Shown piece by piece: positions 1 through 6,634 of a stretch of 9,828 nt of DNA; positions within the stretch are counted from its first letter, which is position 1, and every line of letters begins with the position of its first letter. The notes under the pieces were generated by a model. That model did no database searches. It was not told the DNA's origin and saw nothing but the letters and a program-made list of their open reading frames with translations. Origin of the DNA: Crocinitomicaceae bacterium (lineage in GTDB: Bacteria; Bacteroidota; Bacteroidia; Flavobacteriales_D; Crocinitomicaceae); assembly GCA_023264075.1 (NCBI GenBank), contig JALQTG010000122.1, positions 1-9,828 of the forward strand, read 5' to 3'. Position numbers and translations under genes: made by a program.

Positions 1-388
1 CATTTTCATCTATTTTTCCAATACTCTCAGCTGCTAAACGAAGAATAGTCCCCATATTACCAGGATCTTGAATGGTGTCCAACGCGAGTTGAAATGTAGG
101 TTGATTAGCTGGTGTGTCGACCATAGCACAAACGGCTAACATATCCTGTGGGTGCTGCAAAGTGGATATTTTAGAGAGTTCTTTATCCGTGATGCCTGTT
201 ACAGGAATAGAGGAGGGAATCCCATCCAAGGGCGCTGTATCCAAGGCATAAATGTGTTGCACGCGGTTCGGCTGATGCTGGAGCGCTTCTTGGATAATCT
301 TTTTTCCCTCAATAAGAAAAGCATTATGTTCTTTTCGAAACTTCTTCTTGTGCAGCGACTGCAACGTTTTAAGTGTTTGCTGGGTCAT
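1..388 (-). CDS. TrmH/SpoU-family RNA 2'-O-ribose methyltransferase (N-terminal part, 3' end outside window)
   Basis: The 129 visible codons begin MTQQTLKTLQSLHKKKFRKE and continue off the left edge. Residues about 20-95 resemble the L30e-like substrate-binding domain of SpoU methyltransferases (HNAFLIEGKKIIQEAL). From about residue 101 the SPOUT catalytic domain begins with motif 1, LDTIQDPGNMGTILRLAA. N111 and R117 have the N-x5-R spacing of the conserved Asn and catalytic Arg of this family. Members transfer a methyl group from S-adenosylmethionine to the 2'-OH of a ribose in rRNA or tRNA. SPOUT motifs 2 and 3 lie outside the window, so the RNA target (RlmB-, TsnR- or TrmH-like) cannot be told. 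The ATG is fixed by an in-frame TAG two codons upstream. The gene starts 12 bases after the dnaE stop on the same strand and is probably co-transcribed with it. No strong ribosome binding site is visible. Confidence 0.9.
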   Translation of the reverse strand, partial: MTQQTLKTLQSLHKKKFRKEHNAFLIEGKKIIQEALQHQPNRVQHIYALDTAPLDGIPSSIPVTGITDKELSKISTLQHPQDMLAVCAMVDTPANQPTFQLALDTIQDPGNMGTILRLAAESIGKIDEN

Positions 389-400
389 TATCTACTCAAT

Positions 401-3400
401 TTATTCAAGTACGTACTCGACCTTAAATTCATCCAATTCACGAATGAGTTCATCGGTGACATCTACACGTATAAACCGCGATGGCATGTCGATGTCTAAA
501 TTATTTATGGTATCGTATACATTAAACTTTATTGGATAATTCCCTTCATTGCGTTGGAATATTTTCTCAATATCTTCAATAAAACGATGATCAATAGATT
601 TCAAGGGTACAGAAATTTTCAGGAAATTGGTTTGCTGTTTCCGTAAGTTGGATAAATAATCGATTTTATTCACCTTGAACTCCAAATCGTTACTGTCCTT
701 ACTCCATTTCTTCGGCTGCACCGAACCTTCAATAAAGACAAAAGATCCGTTTGTCATAAACGATTTATATTTTCCATAGTCCTCGCGGAAGAAAAACAGT
801 TTTGTGGTATCGTTATAATCTTCTAATTGAATCGTACCGAAAGGATCTCCTTTTCGCGTATGTCGGTGTTCAGTTTCTGTAATGATCCCAGCGATAATCA
901 AGTTTTTTCCTTTGTTACTTTCAAGGTTCAAAATATCGCTAATCGACCCCGTGCAAAAGGATTTGATGTCAATGCGGTAATCGTCCAACGGATGGCCTGA
1001 AATATAGATTCCAACTACCTCTTTTTCTTTATTCAATTGTTGAATAGTAGACCATTTCTCCACTTGAGGAATCGTTGGAGCAGGGGTAGCCACTCCTGAA
1101 GCTTCACCAAATAAACTCTCCTGACTTGAGTTTAGACTTTCTTGATAGTTAGACCCAAATTTAATTGCGTTGGATAGAAAGGTTTTAGCGTTTTCCTCGT
1201 AGAAATATTGCGCACGATGCATATTCTCGAACGAATCAAAAGCACCTGCCAACGCTAATCCTTCAAACGCTTTCTTGTTACAATTCCGTAAGTTCACTCG
1301 TTTAGTAATGTCGAATATATCCGAAAAAGGACCATTTTCAGTACGTTCACTTACTAGGGCGTCAACTGGTCCACCACCTACACCTTTAATGGCTCCAAGA
1401 CCAAAACGGATGGCTCCAGCTTTATTCACCGTAAATTTATAGTTGGATTCGTTCACATCTGGACCAAGCACTTCAACGCCCATTCTGCGGCATTCCTCCA
1501 TGAAAAAGGTGACTTGCTTGATATCATTCATGTTATTGCTCAACACGGAAGCCATGTATTCTGCAGGATAATTTGCTTTCAAATATGCAGTTTGATAAGC
1601 AATCCATGCGTAACAGGTGGAGTGTGATTTATTGAAGGCATAGGAGGCGAATGCTTCCCAGTCTCGCCATATTTTCTCTAAGGTTTTTCGATTGTGTCCG
1701 CGTTCTTCCCCTTGGTCTAAGAATTGAGGCTTCATCTTTTCCAACAGGTCGAATTTCTTCTTACCCATTGCTTTCCGCAACGTATCTGCTTCACCTTTTG
1801 TAAATCCCGCTAGTTTTTGAGAAAGAAGCATTACTTGCTCTTGGTAGACCGTAATTCCATAGGTTTCCTTTAAATACTCCTCACAGGCATCCAAATCATA
1901 GATAATTTCTTCATCACCATGCTTCCGCTTAATAAACGACGGAATATACTCCAACGGTCCTGGTCGATACAAAGCATTCATGGCAATTAAATCGGCAAAC
2001 ACTGTCGGTTTTAACTCGCGCATGTATTTCTGCATACCTGCAGATTCATATTGGAATACACCTACAGTTTCTCCCCGCTGGAAGAGTTCATAGGTTTTTT
2101 CATCGTCTAACGGAAAACTATCCGGGTCCAAGTCAATGCCATGGCGTTCTTTCACAAATTTGACAGCATCTTTGATAAGGGTCAGTGTTTTCAACCCTAA
2201 GAAGTCCATCTTTAACAGTCCAGCTTCTTCCACCACCGAGTTGTCAAACTGCGTACAATACATTTCGGAGTCCTTTGCCAAAGCCACCGGAACATAATTG
2301 GTGATATCGCCAGGGGTAATAATAACGCCACAGGCATGAATCCCTGTATTCCTAACGGTTCCCTCTATATTTACTGCACGCTGCACCACTTGACCCGCAA
2401 GGTCCGTACCTTGGGCAATTTGCTTAATTTCTTGCACACGGTTAATGTCGTCAGAATTATTCTTCAGCTTCTCTTGGAGCTCCATGTCCGACAACTTAAA
2501 CATCTTATTCAATGAGATGTCGGGAATGAGTTTAGCTAAACGGTCTGCCTCAAAGAGCGGGAGATTGAGCACCCTTGCCGTATCCCGAACAGATGACTTC
2601 GCAGCCATTGTGCCATAAGTGATGATTTGAGCTACTTGATTAGCCCCATACTTTTGAATTACCCAGTCGATAATTCTACCCCGTCCTTCATCATCGAAAT
2701 CGATATCAATATCCGGCATGGACACACGATCCGGGTTCAAGAAACGCTCGAAAAGCAAATCGTATGCAATAGGGTCGATATTCGTAATTCCGGTGCAATA
2801 GGCAACAGCGGAACCGGCCGCCGAACCACGCCCTGGTCCAACAACGACACCCATATCGCGCGCAGCCTGACAAAAGTCTTGGACAATTAAGAAATACCCC
2901 GGATATCCGGTTCGCTCAATCGTTTCTAATTCAAAATCTAAACGCTCGCGAATTTCGTCGGTAATCTCACCGTAGCGTTTTTTTGCACCTTCATAGGTTA
3001 AATGCCGTAAATAGTTATTCTCACCACGTTTCCCTCCATCAACAGCATCCTCTTCCGATTGGAATTCTTCTGGAATATCGAAAGCGGGGAGGAGCACGTC
3101 TCGGGCCAATCCATAAAGTTCGCATTTCTCAACGATTTCTAACGTGTTGGTAATCGCCTCTGGTAAATCGGCGAAGAGCGCCTTCATTTCCTCAGGCGAC
3201 TTGAAATAATATTCCTCGTTTTCCAATCCAAAACGGAATCCCCGTCCCCGACCCTTCGGAGTATCTACCATTTCACCATCTTTGATACACAATAGGATGT
3301 CGTGAATCTGAGCATCTTTTTTATCAAGGTAAAACGTATTATTAGTAGCAACAAGCTTTATATCATGGGCTTTGGAAAACTTAATCAACGTTTCGTTTAC

Positions 3401-4768
3401 CCTGTTTTCATCTTCCTGACCGTGGCGCATGATTTCCAAATAGAAGTCCTCTCCAAACTGAGCCTTCCACCAAAGTAACGCCTCTTCTGCTTGTTTTTCT
3501 CCTATGTTCAGGATTTTAGAGGCGATTTCTCCGTACATGTTTCCCGACAAAACAATGATGTCTTCTTTGTATTTTTCCACAACCCCTTTGTCGATGCGGG
3601 GAACATAGTACTTTCCGTCCGTGAATGCAATACTCGACATTTTCGCCAAGTTGTGGTATCCGTTCTTGTTTTTCGCCAACAAAACCATTAAATATCCGTT
3701 ATCCTTAACGGTTTTATCTGTATGATCTTCACAAACATGAAACTCGCAACCGATAATTGGAATAATTTCTTTTTTATCGAAAGAAGTGCCTTCAGCAGCC
3801 GCTTTTTCACGGGCAGCGCGAATTTCCTTATTGTGAGTCGAGACAAACTTTTCAAAATGAAAAGCAGCCATCATATTTCCAGTGTCCGTCAGTGCGACTG
3901 CAGGCATATTGTATTCCGCCGCTTTCTTAATCAATCCCTTGATGTCCGAGGTAGACTGAAGAACGGAAAATTGAGAATGGTTATGCAAATGGACGAAGGA
4001 GACATCCTCGAGTTGAGCCAATCCTTCTTCAATCGTTGTCTTCGAAATATCGGGATCAGTGCTTTTGGGCTTGAGCTTTTCACTTTCTGCCTTTAAGTTG
4101 AGGTGCATTAACCCAACAGGTTGAATGGTGGTGGGATTCGTCGCTTGAAATTCCTCAAAATATTGTTCTTCAACCTGTAACTCTTCCGCAGTAAATAAGC
4201 GTCTTCTGACCAATTCGAAGAAACAACGCGTTGTTGCTTCAACGTCGGCTGTCGCATTATGTGCCTCTGAAAAAGGAATCGCGAACAATTCTTCATGAAG
4301 CTCCGTGAGGTTGGGTAATTTAAATTTTCCACCGCGACCACCAGGGATTTTACACAGTTCAGCAGTTTTCTCGGTACAAGTATCCAGCACGGACATGTCG
4401 TGCATTGGGGTAGGTATGTCAAATCGGATAAACTCACAACCCATGATGTTTAAGTCGAATCCGACGTTTTGACCTACCACAAATTTTGCTTTCCCTAACG
4501 CTTCGTTAAATTCTTCTAGGACGCCAGCGAGTGGTACTCCCAATTTCTGAGCTAATTCAGTAGATATTCCATGAATACGCTCTGAGTCATACGGAATATC
4601 AAATCCATCCGGCTGGATGATGTAATCTTTTGCCTCAATGAGCTTTCCATTCTCGTCGTGTAATTGCCACGCCAATTGAATACAACGCGGCCAGTTATCG
4701 GTGTCGGTGTAAGGAGCGTTAAAATTCTTAGGTAAACCCGTGGTTTCCGTGTCAAAAATGATATACAT
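401..4768 (-). CDS. dnaE: DNA polymerase III alpha subunit with fused N-terminal DEDDh proofreading exonuclease
   Basis: Replicative polymerase of 1455 aa; the usual DnaE is about 1160, and the excess is an N-terminal exonuclease. Residues 1-195 are a DnaQ-like 3'-5' exonuclease with intact catalytic residues: D6 and E8 (DTETTG), D105 (NVGFD), H170 and D175 (HNATAD). Residues 258-480 are the PHP domain, whose metal site looks degenerate (see findings). The polymerase core shows GPGRGSAAGSAVAY (644-657), PDIDIDF with D688 and D690, and the third catalytic aspartate D855 (KMDFLGLKTLT). Then come NALYRPGPLEYIPSF (931-945), the FNKSHSTCYAW segment (1045-1055), a helix-hairpin-helix near 1168-1180, a sliding-clamp motif QESLF (1216-1220) and an OB fold (about 1288-1372). 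It is not PolC, where the exonuclease is inserted inside PHP. The start is firm: an in-frame TAA lies five codons upstream and D6 is almost at the N-terminus. It is transcribed divergently from the Crp-like gene. Confidence 0.98.
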   Translation of the reverse strand: MYIIFDTETTGLPKNFNAPYTDTDNWPRCIQLAWQLHDENGKLIEAKDYIIQPDGFDIPYDSERIHGISTELAQKLGVPLAGVLEEFNEALGKAKFVVGQNVGFDLNIMGCEFIRFDIPTPMHDMSVLDTCTEKTAELCKIPGGRGGKFKLPNLTELHEELFAIPFSEAHNATADVEATTRCFFELVRRRLFTAEELQVEEQYFEEFQATNPTTIQPVGLMHLNLKAESEKLKPKSTDPDISKTTIEEGLAQLEDVSFVHLHNHSQFSVLQSTSDIKGLIKKAAEYNMPAVALTDTGNMMAAFHFEKFVSTHNKEIRAAREKAAAEGTSFDKKEIIPIIGCEFHVCEDHTDKTVKDNGYLMVLLAKNKNGYHNLAKMSSIAFTDGKYYVPRIDKGVVEKYKEDIIVLSGNMYGEIASKILNIGEKQAEEALLWWKAQFGEDFYLEIMRHGQEDENRVNETLIKFSKAHDIKLVATNNTFYLDKKDAQIHDILLCIKDGEMVDTPKGRGRGFRFGLENEEYYFKSPEEMKALFADLPEAITNTLEIVEKCELYGLARDVLLPAFDIPEEFQSEEDAVDGGKRGENNYLRHLTYEGAKKRYGEITDEIRERLDFELETIERTGYPGYFLIVQDFCQAARDMGVVVGPGRGSAAGSAVAYCTGITNIDPIAYDLLFERFLNPDRVSMPDIDIDFDDEGRGRIIDWVIQKYGANQVAQIITYGTMAAKSSVRDTARVLNLPLFEADRLAKLIPDISLNKMFKLSDMELQEKLKNNSDDINRVQEIKQIAQGTDLAGQVVQRAVNIEGTVRNTGIHACGVIITPGDITNYVPVALAKDSEMYCTQFDNSVVEEAGLLKMDFLGLKTLTLIKDAVKFVKERHGIDLDPDSFPLDDEKTYELFQRGETVGVFQYESAGMQKYMRELKPTVFADLIAMNALYRPGPLEYIPSFIKRKHGDEEIIYDLDACEEYLKETYGITVYQEQVMLLSQKLAGFTKGEADTLRKAMGKKKFDLLEKMKPQFLDQGEERGHNRKTLEKIWRDWEAFASYAFNKSHSTCYAWIAYQTAYLKANYPAEYMASVLSNNMNDIKQVTFFMEECRRMGVEVLGPDVNESNYKFTVNKAGAIRFGLGAIKGVGGGPVDALVSERTENGPFSDIFDITKRVNLRNCNKKAFEGLALAGAFDSFENMHRAQYFYEENAKTFLSNAIKFGSNYQESLNSSQESLFGEASGVATPAPTIPQVEKWSTIQQLNKEKEVVGIYISGHPLDDYRIDIKSFCTGSISDILNLESNKGKNLIIAGIITETEHRHTRKGDPFGTIQLEDYNDTTKLFFFREDYGKYKSFMTNGSFVFIEGSVQPKKWSKDSNDLEFKVNKIDYLSNLRKQQTNFLKISVPLKSIDHRFIEDIEKIFQRNEGNYPIKFNVYDTINNLDIDMPSRFIRVDVTDELIRELDEFKVEYVLE

Positions 4769-4787
4769 CGATAAAAAATTGGGTTAT

Positions 4788-4795
4788 CAAAATTA
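4788..4795 (-). promoter_or_regulatory. dnaE: Possible -7 box of the dnaE promoter
   Basis: On the minus strand the sequence reads TAATTTTG, an exact match to the Bacteroidota -7 consensus TAnnTTTG, ending 19 bases before the dnaE ATG. Transcription would start about 13 bases upstream of the ATG. No TTTG sits at the expected -33 spacing; the nearest TTG is 27 bases upstream. The call therefore rests on the -7 element alone. Confidence 0.35.
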
Positions 4796-4821
4796 ATGAA
4801 ATATTCGTTCGATTAATTTGG

Positions 4822-4847
4822 ACAATTAATTAGTTGTGAACAATTGT
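4822..4847. repeat. Cluster of ACAA/TTGT inverted half-sites (operator-like)
   Basis: Three overlapping palindromes share the half-site ACAA/TTGT. At 4822-4837 is ACAATTAATTAGTTGT, symmetrical except for one pair. At 4834-4843 is TTGT-GA-ACAA. At 4840-4847 is the perfect ACAATTGT. The cluster lies about 30-60 bases upstream of the candidate dnaE -7 box. Two-fold symmetry in a divergent region next to a Crp/Fnr-type gene suggests a regulator binding site, but AT-rich DNA makes such palindromes easily by chance. Confidence 0.35.
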
Positions 4848-4867
4848 AGGGAAAAACTAATCTCTCG

Positions 4868-4917
4868 CAACAATGACATAGAGATGTTTTGTTGATTCTT
4901 TTGAACTAAAAAACATC
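4868..4917. repeat. Two overlapping, mutually exclusive hairpins
   Basis: CAACAA-TG-ACAT (4868-4879) can pair with ATGT-T-TTGTTG (4884-4894) around an AGAG loop, giving ten base pairs interrupted by a small internal loop. The right arm can instead pair further on: GATGTTTT (4883-4890) is a perfect inverted repeat of AAAACATC (4910-4917) across a 19-base loop. If the regulator promoter is at 4941, both lie upstream of the transcript and would act as DNA elements, if they act at all. Confidence 0.35.
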
Positions 4918-4940
4918 CAATTTCTCGGCAATTGCGCAAC

Positions 4941-4948
4941 TAATTTTG
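4941..4948 (+). promoter_or_regulatory. Possible -7 box of the Crp-like gene promoter
   Basis: TAATTTTG matches the Bacteroidota -7 consensus TAnnTTTG exactly. A weak -33 candidate TTTC (4921-4924) lies 16 bases upstream, shorter than usual. Transcription from here would give a leader of roughly 80 bases before the ATG at 5039. It would also exclude the TTG at 4946, which is inside this box, as the start codon. Confidence 0.4.
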
Positions 4949-5038
4949 AACAGTGCAGAACTTTTCACGTACTCAACTGTTTTATGGATGTTAGTTGGGC
5001 ATATTTCAAACTACAAACCAGTGTTAATACCAGTTAAA

Positions 5039-5731
5039 ATGGGAACAGAAGTAACGAAGTTATGGCATGTTGATTCAATCCAGTTGTTTGACGAGTTGAG
5101 TTACGAAGACAAATTGAAGGTGGAACGTTTGGTGAGTGTGAAAACGTATCCTAAAAATAGCTCAATTTATGGACTTGATGAAAAGGCCACAGATATTTAT
5201 TTTGTAGCAAAAGGGAGGGTAAAACTCGCGAATCATTCCAATCATGGAAAAGAAAATATAAAATTCATTGTCTACGAAGGTGATCTTTTCGGGGAAATGG
5301 GAATTGTGGATGATGAATATTTTAACCAACGTAGAGATTTTGCCCAATCCATGGAAGACGATACGACAATCTGTTCCATGTCCTATGAAGATATGCGACT
5401 GTTAATGAATGATTATCAAATACTCAACAAAATTTTACTCAAAAAAATATCGAAACGTCTACGAAGAACGGAACATCGGTTAGAATCCATCATGTTCAAA
5501 GATGCACGCACCCGTTTAGTCGATTTTATAAAGGATTTAGCAAAGGACCTTGGAAAACCAGTAGGACACGAGGTGTTGGTGAAACACCGATTAACGCACC
5601 AGGAGATTGCCAACATTACAGCAATTTCACGGCAAAAGGTAACCACGTTGTTGAATGAGTTGAAACAAGAGAACCTCATTCACTTAGAACGTAAATCTTT
5701 GCTCATTCGGGATATGGAGGTGTTTAAATAG
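5039..5731 (+). CDS. Crp/Fnr-family transcriptional regulator
   Basis: Predicted cytoplasmic DNA-binding protein of 230 aa, the normal size for the family. Residues about 12-130 form the cyclic-nucleotide-binding-like beta roll, with KGRVKLANH and the turn GDLFGEMGIV (81-90). Residues about 131-155 correspond to the long dimerisation helix. The C-terminus is a Crp-type winged helix (LTHQEIANITAISRQKVTTL), with recognition helix residues R198, Q199 and T203 where E. coli CRP has R180, E181 and R185. The GE of the nucleotide pocket is present (G85-E86), but the R-S/T-A phosphate-binding signature is replaced by RRDFAQ (98-103), so cAMP binding is doubtful. There are no cysteines suited to an Fnr iron-sulfur cluster. 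I chose ATG 5039 over in-frame TTG 4946 and ATG 4988 because it gives family length and has an A-rich lead-in. A terminator follows, so it is probably monocistronic. Its target genes cannot be read from the sequence. Confidence 0.92.
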   Translation: MGTEVTKLWHVDSIQLFDELSYEDKLKVERLVSVKTYPKNSSIYGLDEKATDIYFVAKGRVKLANHSNHGKENIKFIVYEGDLFGEMGIVDDEYFNQRRDFAQSMEDDTTICSMSYEDMRLLMNDYQILNKILLKKISKRLRRTEHRLESIMFKDARTRLVDFIKDLAKDLGKPVGHEVLVKHRLTHQEIANITAISRQKVTTLLNELKQENLIHLERKSLLIRDMEVFK

Positions 5732-5755
5732 TGATAGTTTTTTATGAGAAATGCG

Positions 5756-5790
5756 AGGAGCTCTGCCGTATGGTAGGGCTCTTTGTTTTT
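5756..5790 (+). terminator. Rho-independent terminator of the Crp-like gene
   Basis: GAGCTCTGCC (5758-5767) pairs with GGTAGGGCTC (5772-5781) across a GTAT loop, with two G-T wobbles. Two more weak pairs extend the stem outward to 5756 and 5783. A T-rich tract, TTTGTTTTT (5782-5790), follows directly. It lies 27 bases after the stop codon of the regulator. Confidence 0.85.
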
Positions 5791-5813
5791 GCGGACCTTA
5801 GAATGTATATTTG
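5782..5813 (+). promoter_or_regulatory. truA: truA promoter, Bacteroidota type (TTTG-N20-TATATTTG)
   Basis: TTTG at 5782-5785 and TATATTTG at 5806-5813 match the -33 and -7 consensus of Bacteroidota promoters exactly, with a 20-base spacer that is normal for this class. Transcription would begin about 5820, leaving a leader of roughly 12 bases before ATG 5832. The -33 element lies inside the T-tract of the upstream terminator, so the two signals share bases. Confidence 0.75.
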
Positions 5814-5831
5814 TATAAATTTGCCGAAGGT

Positions 5832-6590
5832 ATGACACGTTACTTTTTTCAAATAGCCTACAAAGGCACGCATTACTTCGGCTGGCAAAGGCAACCGAAA
5901 CAGATTTCTGTGCAAGAAGTCCTCGAGAATGAGTTAGAACGTCTATTTCGTGTGCCAATTCCAATTGTGGGTTGCGGAAGAACCGACGCAGGAGTGCATG
6001 CCGCTGATTACTATTTCCATTGTGATTTACCGAGTTCCTTTCCACTCGACAAGTTACTCTTTAAGTTGAATAGGATGTTATCAGAAGACGTCGTGGTCTA
6101 TGCAATTCATCCTGTAAAACCTGAAGCTCATGCGCGTTTCGATGCTTTGGAGCGAACATATCACTATAAAATACACACATTCAAACATCCCTTCGTGAAG
6201 GAGTTGAGTACCTATATCCCTCAAAAAATCGATATTGGTCAGATGAATCATGCAGCTCAATTACTCCTAGGGAAACAAGATTTTACGTCATTTTCAAAAC
6301 TTCATACCGACGTAAAAACAAATGACTGTACTGTTTCTAAGGCGCAATGGATTCAAGTGGACCAAAACCAATGGCAATTTGAAATTACAGCCAATCGATT
6401 CTTGCGCAACATGGTAAGGGCTATCGTTGGAACGCTACTCGATGTAGGAACACACAAAATAGAACCAGCAGATCTCGCGCGAATCATCGCTGAAAAAGAC
6501 CGTGGAAAGGCAGGGAAGTCGGTACCTGCTAAGGGCCTGTACCTGGCAAAGATAACCTATCCATTTTCTACATTTGTCACTGAAATTTAA
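5832..6590 (+). CDS. truA: tRNA pseudouridine(38-40) synthase TruA
   Basis: The 252-aa protein isomerises uridines 38-40 in the anticodon arm of many tRNAs to pseudouridine. The catalytic aspartate is D52 in the signature GCGRTDAGVHA (47-57). Other TruA features are YKGTHYFGWQRQP (10-22), the HARFDALERTYHYKI segment (100-114) and, in the C-terminal half, FTSFSK (151-156) and NRFLRNMVRAIVGTLLDVG (188-206). Length and domain order are those of a complete bacterial TruA. I chose ATG 5832 rather than the in-frame TTG at 5811, because that TTG lies inside the -7 box and the protein family starts close to RYFFQIAY. The neighbouring barrel gene begins 44 bases downstream with no terminator between, so read-through is likely. 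Confidence 0.97.
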   Translation: MTRYFFQIAYKGTHYFGWQRQPKQISVQEVLENELERLFRVPIPIVGCGRTDAGVHAADYYFHCDLPSSFPLDKLLFKLNRMLSEDVVVYAIHPVKPEAHARFDALERTYHYKIHTFKHPFVKELSTYIPQKIDIGQMNHAAQLLLGKQDFTSFSKLHTDVKTNDCTVSKAQWIQVDQNQWQFEITANRFLRNMVRAIVGTLLDVGTHKIEPADLARIIAEKDRGKAGKSVPAKGLYLAKITYPFSTFVTEI

Positions 6591-6634
6591 TACAGAAGCA
6601 AATTATTTAGTGGATTTAATCTTATTTTTGTTCT

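Larger units (their letters stand above)
4769..5038. promoter_or_regulatory. Divergent intergenic region between dnaE and the Crp-like regulator
   Basis: This 270-base AT-rich stretch has no convincing gene. It must hold the promoters for dnaE (leftward) and the Crp-like gene (rightward). It contains a TAATTTTG box facing each way (listed separately), a cluster of ACAA/TTGT half-sites at 4822-4847, and two overlapping hairpins at 4868-4917. The part from 4949 to 5038 is probably the 5' leader of the regulator mRNA. It contains a weak inverted repeat, AACAGT (4949-4954) with ACTGTT (4976-4981). Confidence 0.7.

Noticed and set aside
2627..2890. Plus-strand open frames inside dnaE (also 152-499, 3491-3691, 3722-4096)
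   Set aside because: They lie antisense to strongly conserved coding sequence, and their translations show no domain, signal peptide or family resemblance.
401..4768. Annotation as PolC because of the built-in exonuclease
   Set aside because: In PolC the exonuclease interrupts PHP and an OB fold is N-terminal. Here the exonuclease comes first, PHP is continuous and the OB fold is C-terminal, as in DnaE.
4946..5038. Upstream start (TTG 4946 or ATG 4988) for the Crp-like gene
   Set aside because: It would add 31 or 17 residues that do not look like family sequence, and the TTG is part of a TAATTTTG promoter box. ATG 5039 gives the standard 230 residues.
5811..5831. TTG start for TruA
   Set aside because: The TTG overlaps the -7 box TATATTTG, so it would not be in the transcript. 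ATG 5832 fits the family N-terminus.
6623..6630. TATTTTTG as a promoter for the first barrel gene
   Set aside because: It matches TAnnTTTG, but the ATG is only four bases further on, so the transcript would start at or after the start codon. No -33 TTTG is at the right distance.
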